From Puniceicoccaceae bacterium (GTDB lineage: Bacteria; Verrucomicrobiota; Verrucomicrobiia; Opitutales; JAFGAQ01): a stretch of 64,000 nt of DNA. Of the stretch, positions 22,649 to 29,679 are shown one piece after another. The notes below the pieces were generated by a model. The model worked only from the letters and a program-made list of their open reading frames with translations, had not been told where the DNA came from and did no database searches. The stretch lies in assembly GCA_040224245.1 (NCBI GenBank), contig JBEGIR010000023.1, positions 1 through 64,000 of the forward strand. Reading direction: 5' to 3'. The first letter of the stretch is position 1; each line of letters opens with the position of its first letter. The translations under genes and the position numbers were made by a program.

Positions 22649-23548
22649 ATGCTTACACTGCTTGATTTCAAGAAACAGGAAGAAGGCATCGGTCACGACA
22701 TCATTGTTGAGAACATGCCCAAGACTCCCGAGTTGGCCGTCTTTCCCGTCTATCCGATGGACGGCGACGTCATGACCCTCACGGTGCAAACCGGCATCCC
22801 TGACGGATCGTTCCGCGCATACAACGAGGGCGTGACCGAAGGTAAGGGAACCTTCGAGAACCGCACCTTCACCGCGTTCCCGCTCGACAAGAAGATTTCG
22901 GTCGACAAGGCGCTCGTGGAGAACAAGAAACCCGCCACCGTGCAGCGCACGCTCATGGCCAACGCATCTGCCGTTTACACCGGCCAAATGGTCCGCGTGT
23001 GCAAGCAGATCTGGGAAGGCACCACCAAAGGCGACAAGAAGGGCTTCCCCGGTATCGTCGCCCAGTACAAGGCCGACGACGCCCACCAGGTCAATGCCGG
23101 CGACTCCACGAACAAGACTTCGGTCTATTTCATCGAGCTCGGCGAGGAAAAGGTCGAGCTGGTCACCGCCAACGGAAAGACGGTCGACTTCTACCCGGAC
23201 TGGAAGGAAGGCGAATCCACCGACTCCAAGGGCAACCCCTACGAGGTACTCTACAACTACGTGCGCGGAGGTATGGGACTGCGGGTCGCGAATCGCGATT
23301 GCGTGGTGCGCATTCACTCCATCGGCGATGGTGAAGGTGAAGGACTCACCTACCAGGACATGAAGACCGCTTATCGCAAGTGTTTGGATCTGGGGATGAA
23401 CCCCACTCACATCTTCATGAACCCGCGCACTGCGGAGCAGTATTGGAACCTGTTCGGCGTGGATGCGGACGGTAAGGTGATCAAGATGCCAATCGAGTTC
23501 ATGAACATCCCCTTCGTCATCACGCCCCACATCAGCAACGCTGAGTAA
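22649..23548 (+). CDS. Major capsid protein
   Basis: The 299-residue product has HK97-type features: an N-terminal helix and beta strands (LTLLDFKKQEEGIGHD), the long-helix region with EKRTFTAFPLDKKISVDKAL-like spacing, and a C-terminal MNPTHIFMNPRTAEQYWNLF segment typical of phage coat proteins. It is the shell protein. The leader CAACCAAGGATTTCATC matches those of other abundant structural genes, suggesting strong translation. It is followed by the decoration gene. Confidence 0.85.
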   Translation: MLTLLDFKKQEEGIGHDIIVENMPKTPELAVFPVYPMDGDVMTLTVQTGIPDGSFRAYNEGVTEGKGTFENRTFTAFPLDKKISVDKALVENKKPATVQRTLMANASAVYTGQMVRVCKQIWEGTTKGDKKGFPGIVAQYKADDAHQVNAGDSTNKTSVYFIELGEEKVELVTANGKTVDFYPDWKEGESTDSKGNPYEVLYNYVRGGMGLRVANRDCVVRIHSIGDGEGEGLTYQDMKTAYRKCLDLGMNPTHIFMNPRTAEQYWNLFGVDADGKVIKMPIEFMNIPFVITPHISNAE

Positions 23549-23585
23549 GGCCAACCACCACCTTTAACCCGAAAGGATTATCACT

Positions 23586-24011
23586 ATGTCTGAAATTCAA
23601 CGTGGAGCCCGCGACGAACTGCTCGTCGTGTCCAAAGCATACCCGGCAGCGGGTGCATCCAGTGTGACCGCATCGATCGACCTCGGCGTGCTCGCCGGAG
23701 GAGAGGTGCCCAAAGGCGCTGAGTTTTTCGTCAAGTTTCCAGCCAGCACCACGCTGGTGGCCACCAAAAAGGCCACTGCCACCGTGCAGTCATCGAACGA
23801 CGACGGGGACAGCGACAGCTTTGCGGCCGTCGCCGAGCTGGCAAACAAAGCCATCACCGGTGTCAGCGGCAACGGCAATGCCGAAACCATCGTCTACTGG
23901 CCCGTTCCGCTCGACTGTGAGCGTTACGCTCGCCTGAGCATGGCGATCGAGGCCGCTGGCGGTGATCTGACCGCACTGTCCTACGAGTTTGGAGTCATCT
24001 GCAATCGCTGA
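23586..24011 (+). CDS. Head decoration or minor capsid protein
   Basis: The 141-residue product is Ala/Gly-rich and beta-rich (ASSVTASIDLGVLAGGEVPK), with a C-terminal strand. Position after the capsid and before a terminator suggests a decoration or head-completion protein. No family is recognised. The CGAAAGGATTATCACT leader resembles those of other structural genes. Confidence 0.6.
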   Translation: MSEIQRGARDELLVVSKAYPAAGASSVTASIDLGVLAGGEVPKGAEFFVKFPASTTLVATKKATATVQSSNDDGDSDSFAAVAELANKAITGVSGNGNAETIVYWPVPLDCERYARLSMAIEAAGGDLTALSYEFGVICNR

Positions 24012-24046
24012 CCTGAGCTTTTCCTAGCACTCACACTCCTGACCCA

Positions 24047-24080
24047 GCCCCCGGCGCTTCGCTTCCGCCGGGGGCATTTC
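24047..24080 (+). terminator. Strong hairpin after the capsid genes
   Basis: GCCCCCGGCG at 24047-24056 pairs perfectly with CGCCGGGGGC at 24066-24075 across a 9-nt loop, followed by ATTTCCCC. The T-run is short, so it may be an attenuator that lowers read-through into the neck genes while the capsid and decoration genes stay high. Confidence 0.65.
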
Positions 24081-24092
24081 CCCGCCCAACCT

Positions 24093-24530
24093 ATGGCATT
24101 GGACCGCGTGAAACTCCTGGTGCGCGACACACACAAGCACCTACGACGCAACGGCAAGGCATTCCGATACGAGGATACTGCCGATGTATCGCGCGTGGTC
24201 ACATTCTGGGCTGAGATTTACCCGCTGACCAACAATGCCGTGCAGCACGATCCACACCCAGAGCGCACTCCCGAAGTGAAGCTGCTCACGCTCAAGTGGT
24301 ATTTTGGGTCGTCCCTTTCCGATTACCTGCCAGGGCCCCGCATGCTGCCGCAGGAACAACACGTCGTCACCAGCGCCGACGGCATGTGGAGCTACACCAT
24401 CGGCCGCGTCGATCCGCATCCCCAAGACCCCTTCATCGTTTTCACCATCGCTCGTTCTGTGCCGCTGCGCTCTATCCGCGCGTCGGTGCGCGCCACCACC
24501 AACCTGCAAACCACCGTGACCGTCGCATGA
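24093..24530 (+). CDS. Head-tail connector-like hypothetical protein
   Basis: The 145-residue product follows the capsid terminator. It has a basic N-terminus (ALDRVKLLVRDTHKHLRRNG) and a beta-rich middle and C-terminus (SADGMWSYTIGRVDPHPQDP). This is the position of neck or stopper proteins. No specific family is recognised. Confidence 0.6.
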   Translation: MALDRVKLLVRDTHKHLRRNGKAFRYEDTADVSRVVTFWAEIYPLTNNAVQHDPHPERTPEVKLLTLKWYFGSSLSDYLPGPRMLPQEQHVVTSADGMWSYTIGRVDPHPQDPFIVFTIARSVPLRSIRASVRATTNLQTTVTVA

Positions 24531-25321
24531 CCGATTCAGGCTCCATCAACACGAAGGAACTCGCAATCTTCGGCGGTCTGATCGAAGAAACGATCAAGGT
24601 GTCGAACCGTGACCAAGTCACCGAACTCCGGGACCAGGCGCGCTTGGCATCTCAGAATGCAATGCGCTCCGGAGGCTCCCCGTTCACCCCGCCCAAGAAC
24701 AAAGGGCAGGGAGAAAATGCCGTGCTCGGCGACCTCACCAAGATCGTCACCCTCATGACGCCCGAAGGCTACGAATACGCCACCAGTCAGTGGGGCTTCA
24801 CGGATGTCAACATCACGGGCACCTCGCGCACTGGCGAGCCCTACACCATCGCCTACACCACCGCGACCCTGTCCATGGATGAGCTGGCCGCCTACCATCT
24901 AAGCCGCCGCAACCGCAAAGGACGCACCACCGGCAGTGCCAAGGAACCGGGCATCCTCACCACGTTCGATGTCTTCGAGCGCTACCTTAAAGAAGTGCAG
25001 GCCCGCGTAGGAAGTGCCAAAGCGGGCTTTGGTGTGGCGGTGCTCCACTACGGTGGCAGCGTTCCCGGTTGGATCCGCCGCAACATTCGCGCCGGCAGCG
25101 GCGCCGTGGACGACCAGGCAACCAAAGACCCGAAATCCATCCGCATCAGCAACGCGACTGCTTGGGCGCGCAACCATCCGGATGCAAAGCGCGTCGTGCG
25201 CAAGGTGCTTCGTATGCGTTCGAAGGACATGGCAAACAAGCTGATCAAGGCACACCAGGCCAATTTCACCCTCACCGCAATCAAGATGAACCGAGCCTCC
25301 ATTCAGGCCTCGATGAAGTGA
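24527..25321 (+). CDS. Neck/minor structural hypothetical protein
   Basis: The 264-residue product begins at an ATGA overlap. It is mostly helical, with GQGENAVLGDLTKIVTLM and FDVFERYLKEVQARVGSAKA, and a basic C-terminus. The position after a connector suggests a tail completion or minor head protein. No family is recognised. Confidence 0.55.
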   Translation: MTDSGSINTKELAIFGGLIEETIKVSNRDQVTELRDQARLASQNAMRSGGSPFTPPKNKGQGENAVLGDLTKIVTLMTPEGYEYATSQWGFTDVNITGTSRTGEPYTIAYTTATLSMDELAAYHLSRRNRKGRTTGSAKEPGILTTFDVFERYLKEVQARVGSAKAGFGVAVLHYGGSVPGWIRRNIRAGSGAVDDQATKDPKSIRISNATAWARNHPDAKRVVRKVLRMRSKDMANKLIKAHQANFTLTAIKMNRASIQASMK

Positions 25322-25323
25322 AC

Positions 25324-25770
25324 ATGAGCGACGCCAGCACAGCACTCGCGGAGATCCGCACCATTCTCGGCGCACATGCCTACTTCGCCGCCCTGCCGAT
25401 CGTGAGCGTGGAAGACCGCGACTACAACGATCAGGTGGCCGAGATCATGGATAACCTTGGGGCGTGCTTGCTCGCGCTCGAACCGCAGCCCGACCCCGAG
25501 ACATTCGTCACCGGGCGTGCACTCGTCGCCACCCGAATAGGGTTGGTTTACCAGTCTGCGGAATCCGTTCGCCGCCGTTCCGGCATCCTCGACAAAACGC
25601 CCGACCAGACCATGACCGAACTCATGCGCGCGATCACGACCGCACAGCGCAACCGCTCCAACTGGATCGAGATCGCCGAGGGCCCGCGCCCCGTTCGCGA
25701 CCAGAACTCAGGGGAAATCTATCGCCTCATCGTGCTGCGCCACAAATCGATCCTTACCGCTTCCACATGA
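25324..25770 (+). CDS. Hypothetical structural protein
   Basis: The 148-residue product has a helical N-terminal part (ALAEIRTILGAHAYFAALPI) and a beta-rich C-terminal part ending in IYRLIVLRHKSILTA. This is like small tail-completion or head-tail closure proteins. It is two bases from the previous gene and ATGA-coupled to the next. No specific family is recognised. Confidence 0.55.
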   Translation: MSDASTALAEIRTILGAHAYFAALPIVSVEDRDYNDQVAEIMDNLGACLLALEPQPDPETFVTGRALVATRIGLVYQSAESVRRRSGILDKTPDQTMTELMRAITTAQRNRSNWIEIAEGPRPVRDQNSGEIYRLIVLRHKSILTAST

Positions 25771-26090
25771 AAGACCGCACTTACAATATCATCATGGGTA
25801 TCCTGATCACGATCTGCCTGGGCTTATCGGGTTGGGCATTGAGCCAAGTCTATAACCAGGCGCAGACTGCGGCCACTCATACGGCTCAGTTGGAAACGGC
25901 AAAGGATGAACGCGCGGAGCTGCGCGCCTGGAAAGACAGCATCACCCCACACCTTTACACCCGCCAGCAGGCGAGCGAACTCAAGGCCGAGCTCCGCACC
26001 GAGTTCATCGACCGGGTCGAAACCAAGTTCGAGCTGATCTCGCGCGACGTAGAATACATCAAGAAGCAGCTCGACGGATGGAAACCATGA
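25767..26090 (+). CDS. Small membrane-anchored coiled-coil protein
   Basis: The 107-residue product has one N-terminal membrane segment (YNIIMGILITICLGLSGWAL), then a coiled-coil region (KDERAELRAWKD, SELKAELRTEFIDRVETKFE). The layout resembles holin-associated or Rz-type inner-membrane spanin subunits. No holin is recognised beside it. It is ATGA-coupled to the exported glycosidase-like gene. Confidence 0.55.
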   Translation: MKDRTYNIIMGILITICLGLSGWALSQVYNQAQTAATHTAQLETAKDERAELRAWKDSITPHLYTRQQASELKAELRTEFIDRVETKFELISRDVEYIKKQLDGWKP

Positions 26091-27316
26091 CACGATTCTA
26101 CACAGGCTTAGTAAGTTACTTCGTATGGATGGTTCTGATGCCCTTTGCGGTGTCGGGGCAGACGGTTGACTCGTCCGATGCGCTCCTGAGTGAGCTAGCG
26201 GAACTCAAAACAACCGCGACCGAATTTGCCACGGACCTCTCTGCCCGCCTCGACACCCTGCAAAGCGATCTCGATGCGATCAAGGTAGCAATTGATACCA
26301 ACGCAGCCGCCACCCGAAGCTTGCTCGAGCGCGAGTTCTGGCCCGCAGAGTCGCGGGCTCTGCTTGGCATGTATCAATCCATGCTGCAGCGCGTGCCCAC
26401 CCGCGAGGAAATGGAGCAGCACCGCGAGGACTTCCTTGCAGGCACCTACCGCCGGGTGGCGGTGCAGGGGTCTCTCGTGGGCCGTTCGGACTACAACCCA
26501 TTTCCGCAGCCAAGCTCACCGCTGATCGATGACGATGGCACCGTGGTCATTCCTGATCCTGATCCGGAGCCAGCTCCGCTGCTCGCCACTTTCCTGAAAC
26601 ACGAAGCGGCATACAGCACCCATTTCTTTCTTGCGCACAGTGTGAGCGATGAGAGCCGTGAGGCCGAGCTCGCATGGCACCAGGCGATGGGCTACAACAC
26701 CATCCACTGGTATCTTTGGCTCGACGGCGACTACAACGGCGTCCACCGCTACAACTTCACCGCGGATGAAGTCGAACGGGTGCTCTACTGGATCGACCGG
26801 GCGGAGGCTCACGATCTCATCGTCGTGCTGTGGTTCATGTCGGATGACGGCTTCCGGTGGTTCAATCGCAACGATCCGGAACAAGTTCGCCAACGTTGGC
26901 AACTGGCCATTGACAAGGTGGTGCGCCCTGCCGGCATTCGCTACGTCGTCATGGCCCTCGAAGCTCTGGAGTATTGGACCCCAGAGGTTGCTCGCTCACA
27001 TGGGCAATGGTTGCGTGATGCGCTGCCGGCCAACACCAAGCTGATTTGGCACACGCTCGGAGGGGATCGGCGTCTGATCGGGGAACCATGGATGGACATG
27101 GTTGCCTGGCAGTCCGGATTTGAATTCTCACCGGAACAGGTAGCGCAGCAGATCCGCGAGCTTCGCAACGATTTCCCATCTCTGCCCATCATTGCAGCAG
27201 AATATCACATGAGCGGCGAAACTGATGAGGCTCGCGCCATCGGCACCGCTGCCATCCGTGCCGGCGCTGCCGGTGCATGGAATGGTGCTTTCCCAATCAA
27301 GGAGGTGAATCCATGA
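26087..27316 (+). CDS. Exported glycoside hydrolase-like protein with N-terminal coiled coil
   Basis: The 409-residue product has a signal-like N-terminus (MTRFYTGLVSYFVWMVLMPF), a coiled coil (about 28-80) and a Pro-rich linker near 136-165. A TIM-barrel-like domain follows. NTIHWYLWLDGDYNGVHRYN, IVVLWFMSDDGFRWFNRN and VVMALEALEYWTPE (Glu about 292/295), then PIIAAEYHMSGE (Glu about 372), resemble clan A glycosidases with acid/base and nucleophile glutamates. It could be a lysin, a surface-polysaccharide enzyme or a lysogenic factor. The start at 26087 is ATGA-coupled. Box 7 lies inside its coding region. Confidence 0.6.
   Translation: MTRFYTGLVSYFVWMVLMPFAVSGQTVDSSDALLSELAELKTTATEFATDLSARLDTLQSDLDAIKVAIDTNAAATRSLLEREFWPAESRALLGMYQSMLQRVPTREEMEQHREDFLAGTYRRVAVQGSLVGRSDYNPFPQPSSPLIDDDGTVVIPDPDPEPAPLLATFLKHEAAYSTHFFLAHSVSDESREAELAWHQAMGYNTIHWYLWLDGDYNGVHRYNFTADEVERVLYWIDRAEAHDLIVVLWFMSDDGFRWFNRNDPEQVRQRWQLAIDKVVRPAGIRYVVMALEALEYWTPEVARSHGQWLRDALPANTKLIWHTLGGDRRLIGEPWMDMVAWQSGFEFSPEQVAQQIRELRNDFPSLPIIAAEYHMSGETDEARAIGTAAIRAGAAGAWNGAFPIKEVNP
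26107..26127. promoter_or_regulatory. Tandem CTTANTAAG box 7, inside a coding start
   Basis: CTTAGTAAG at 26107-26115 is a perfect half and CTTCGTATG at 26119-26127 a weaker one. They lie in the signal-peptide codons of the gene at 26087. Spacing is identical to the other boxes. Confidence 0.55.
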
Positions 27317-27825
27317 CTGCCGCATCACTCATTTCGACGCTGCGGGCAGCGAGCCCCTACGTGAAGAAAGCATGGCCCATCGCTAAGGCGCTGTGGACCA
27401 ACTACCGGCTAGCCCGCTCCCATATCGGCAAACGCAGGCTTGGTGAGGCATTTCCGGTGCATCTGGACTTGCGCGACCTTGGTGGCGACCTGGTGGACAA
27501 ACCTTTCCTGCTCCTGTCCGATTTTTACTTCATCCGCCCAAACGGCGAGGTGGTGACGGCCGAAGAGGGGAACCGCACCGACTTCGGCAGCGTGCCCCGC
27601 TTTTTCTGGAGGGTCATTTCACCCTTTGGACCCAGCCGACCGGCCTTTGTGGTCCACGATGCCGAATGCGACGCTAACCCAAAGCGCCACAGCTCGCACG
27701 AGGCCAGCATCATCATGCTTGAGGCCATGTGCTGCTGCGAGTCTGACACCTGGAAAATCGCAGTCGTCACCACCGCCGTGCAGTTCGGCGGACCCACGTT
27801 CAACCAAGGAGACACCGAATCATGA
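27313..27825 (+). CDS. DUF1353-family protein
   Basis: The 170-residue product carries the DUF1353 signature NRTDFGSVPRFFWRVISPFG followed by AFVVHDAECDANPK. The family occurs in phages, often near lysis and tail genes, but its function is unknown. The N-terminal 40 residues are basic and helical. It overlaps the previous gene slightly and is coupled to the small lipoprotein by ATGA. Confidence 0.75.
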   Translation: MTAASLISTLRAASPYVKKAWPIAKALWTNYRLARSHIGKRRLGEAFPVHLDLRDLGGDLVDKPFLLLSDFYFIRPNGEVVTAEEGNRTDFGSVPRFFWRVISPFGPSRPAFVVHDAECDANPKRHSSHEASIIMLEAMCCCESDTWKIAVVTTAVQFGGPTFNQGDTES

Positions 27826-28067
27826 AACCCATCACCCGCGCCATCGCACTGCTCACCTTCGCAGCCATCGCGCTGCTCACGCTACCCGGTTGCATCGTCG
27901 TAGCGTCCGGCGAATCCACCGTGACGTTCCACACCGATATTTCTCCGCTCTCCAACATCCAGGCCGCGACCACACGCAGCCAGAACGGTGAGGAAGGCAA
28001 CAAAGAAGGGACGGCCAGTGGAGGCGGTACCACCGACCTGCAAACCGACGTCTCCGTCGTTCCATGA
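27822..28067 (+). CDS. Small phage lipoprotein (possible Rz1-like)
   Basis: The 81-residue product has a lipoprotein signal (LTFAAIALLTLPGC) with Cys in the lipobox. The rest is Thr/Gly/Ser-rich. It resembles a small outer-membrane spanin or other exported lipoprotein. It is in the structural operon, in front of the tube gene, with an AACCAAGGAG leader. Confidence 0.6.
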   Translation: MKPITRAIALLTFAAIALLTLPGCIVVASGESTVTFHTDISPLSNIQAATTRSQNGEEGNKEGTASGGGTTDLQTDVSVVP

Positions 28068-28124
28068 TCCCGATCTGAACCACGATTTTCAACACCCACC
28101 AATCACACCAACCAAGGATATTTT

Positions 28125-28631
28125 ATGGCAGACTATGATCCCGTTCCGGGCGAAACCTTTATTGGAGACGGCCACCTCGACTTCCTGCCCGCTGGCGGCA
28201 CCGAAGGCGCAGACAACATCAAGCTACGGCTCAAAAACGTATCGATCGATTTCGAGTCCGAAGTTGCCACGCGCTACGCTCCCTACGGCGGCATGCTGTG
28301 GAAGGACCGCGTCGTCGGCACCAAGGGCGGCCACAGCTTCATCGGCACCATCGACGAGCCGCGCAACGCCAAGGTGGTGCAGCTGCTCTTCCGCACGGCG
28401 ACCGCTGGTGGCGCACCCGGCCAGAAACTCTGGAAGGGCACCGCAACGCTCAAGCTCGTGGACGCCGGTGATGGCGGTTCGATCGATATCTCCGGGTTCA
28501 AATGTGTCGTGCAGCCCGAAGGCAGCATGAGCGCGGACCGCGAGACGTTCTCCGAAGCACAGCTGCGCATCACTCCCCTCGGTGGCGCTTCGGCTGATCT
28601 CGGCACTGTGGGAGTCACCGACCCGGCTTGA
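28125..28631 (+). CDS. Major tail tube protein
   Basis: The 168-residue product is beta-rich (TFIGDGHLDFLPAGGTEGAD, GTKGGHSFIGTIDEPRNAKV), with FKCVVQPEGSMSADRETFSE near the end. It fits the single-domain tube protein fold and lies just before the chaperone genes and tape measure. It is likely abundant: a CCAACCAAGGATATTTT leader precedes it, and a strong hairpin follows it. Confidence 0.75.
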   Translation: MADYDPVPGETFIGDGHLDFLPAGGTEGADNIKLRLKNVSIDFESEVATRYAPYGGMLWKDRVVGTKGGHSFIGTIDEPRNAKVVQLLFRTATAGGAPGQKLWKGTATLKLVDAGDGGSIDISGFKCVVQPEGSMSADRETFSEAQLRITPLGGASADLGTVGVTDPA

Positions 28632-28664
28632 TCTCTTTTCTATCGCTAAGTTCTGAGGTTCCCG

Positions 28665-28700
28665 GTGGCGGGGACGGCATATCCCCGCCACTTCACTTTT
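28665..28700 (+). terminator. Hairpin after the tail tube gene
   Basis: GTGGCGGGGA at 28665-28674 pairs with TCCCCGCCAC at 28682-28691 across a 7-nt loop, and TTCACTTTTTC follows. It would reduce transcription of the chaperone and later genes relative to the tube gene. Confidence 0.7.
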
Positions 28701-28717
28701 TCAAACCACAAATCACC

Positions 28718-29218
28718 ATGGCAAAAAACAACACAACCCAACGACCCACCCGCACCCTCACCGACATCGAAATCGCCGTGGGCGCCGCAGATGTCGCAGT
28801 GGCATACCGGAAAGGTTACACGCCTGGCGACGCCGACCCGAAGTCCGTCATCGTGTCGGAGGTCTCCGCCCGACAGATCCCCACGCTTGCGGAGCGCGCA
28901 GTCGATGAGCCTGCGCTTGTCGAATACTACGCTGGCCAGACCGAAGGATGGGCCGATCACATCACGCACCAAACTTATCTCGAAATCCTCAGTATCGGAG
29001 ACCAGCTCAACCAAAATTTTATTGCTGGCTACCTGGAGCGCACGGCGGAGAAGAACGAACGCCTGCTGGCGACAGCCGAGCGCAACCTCGCCGCGATGAG
29101 CCGCATGCGCGAACTCAATCTCCAGGTAGCCGACGACATCGAGCAGCAGAAGCCATCCGACGCACCTGCGCCCGAGTCGCCATCATCTGCCCAGGCATCC
29201 GCCCAAGCCAAGTCCTGA
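28718..29218 (+). CDS. Tail assembly chaperone G-like protein
   Basis: The 166-residue product lies between the tube gene and the tape measure, where lambda encodes G and the G-T fusion. It is helical (ERTAEKNERLLATAERNLAA), with an Ala/Pro/Ser/Gln-rich tail (DAPAPESPSSAQASAQAK). The next frame begins exactly at its stop in the -1 phase. It should act in loading the tube protein on the tape measure. The A AAT TTT sequence at 29014-29020 fits a slippery heptamer but lies far from the stop. Confidence 0.65.
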   Translation: MAKNNTTQRPTRTLTDIEIAVGAADVAVAYRKGYTPGDADPKSVIVSEVSARQIPTLAERAVDEPALVEYYAGQTEGWADHITHQTYLEILSIGDQLNQNFIAGYLERTAEKNERLLATAERNLAAMSRMRELNLQVADDIEQQKPSDAPAPESPSSAQASAQAKS

Positions 29219-29490
29219 ACTGGCGCATCTCTGAGATCCGCGCCGTCATCGAAGAATACGACTACATGGAGACCAACCGCATCCTGCTCGAAACCCAAGG
29301 GGTCCACGTCGCCGTCGCGGGCGTCATGGTGGACGGTGAGGGCGGTGCAGCGTTTCGGAAGTTCCAGCGTCGCTTGCTCGATGGCGTCGAGGACGAGCAG
29401 AGCCGCGAGGAGCGCCGCCGCCAAGGCATCGCTTATGCCCGTCAGCGGGGCATCCTTCCCGCCTCCACACCCACACCGTCACCATCATGA
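29215..29490 (+). CDS. T-like chaperone extension in the -1 frame
   Basis: The 91-residue frame from CTG 29215 reads NWRISEIRAVIEEYDYMETN, then FQRRLLDGVEDEQSREERRR. It is typical of the T segment of phage tail chaperones. No ATG or GTG fits; the only local start-like codon is CTG in a CTGA overlap with the stop of the G-like gene. In lambda the equivalent segment is made by -1 frameshifting, which is an equally good explanation here. ATG 29266 gives a shorter version. Confidence 0.55.
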   Translation: MNWRISEIRAVIEEYDYMETNRILLETQGVHVAVAGVMVDGEGGAAFRKFQRRLLDGVEDEQSREERRRQGIAYARQRGILPASTPTPSPS

Positions 29491-29675
29491 CCATCCAAAC
29501 ACTCATCACGAAATGGGAGCGCCGCCTCGTCACCGAGGAGGCAGTCGAGCGCAACACGTCCGACGCGTTTTATAAATACGTGTCGCGGGCGGAGCAGAAG
29601 AACATCCGGGATATCCTCGATGACCTGCGCACGCTGCACCAGTTGAGCGAAACTCCCACGCCACCGAAGGGCTGA
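29487..29675 (+). CDS. Small hypothetical protein before the tape measure
   Basis: The 62-residue product is helical (LITKWERRLVTEEAVERNTS) and coupled by ATGA to the T-like frame. No family is recognised. The tape measure gene follows after 4 bp. Confidence 0.6.
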   Translation: MTIQTLITKWERRLVTEEAVERNTSDAFYKYVSRAEQKNIRDILDDLRTLHQLSETPTPPKG

Positions 29676-29679
29676 CACT

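Noticed and set aside
22496-23554. Minus-strand frame of 352 residues opposite the capsid gene
   Set aside because: It is a shadow of a high-GC gene; the plus strand encodes the capsid with correct context.
28642-28662. Possible tenth copy of the tandem box near 28642
   Set aside because: Only one poor half (ATCGCTAAG) is present and the second half is off by one base.
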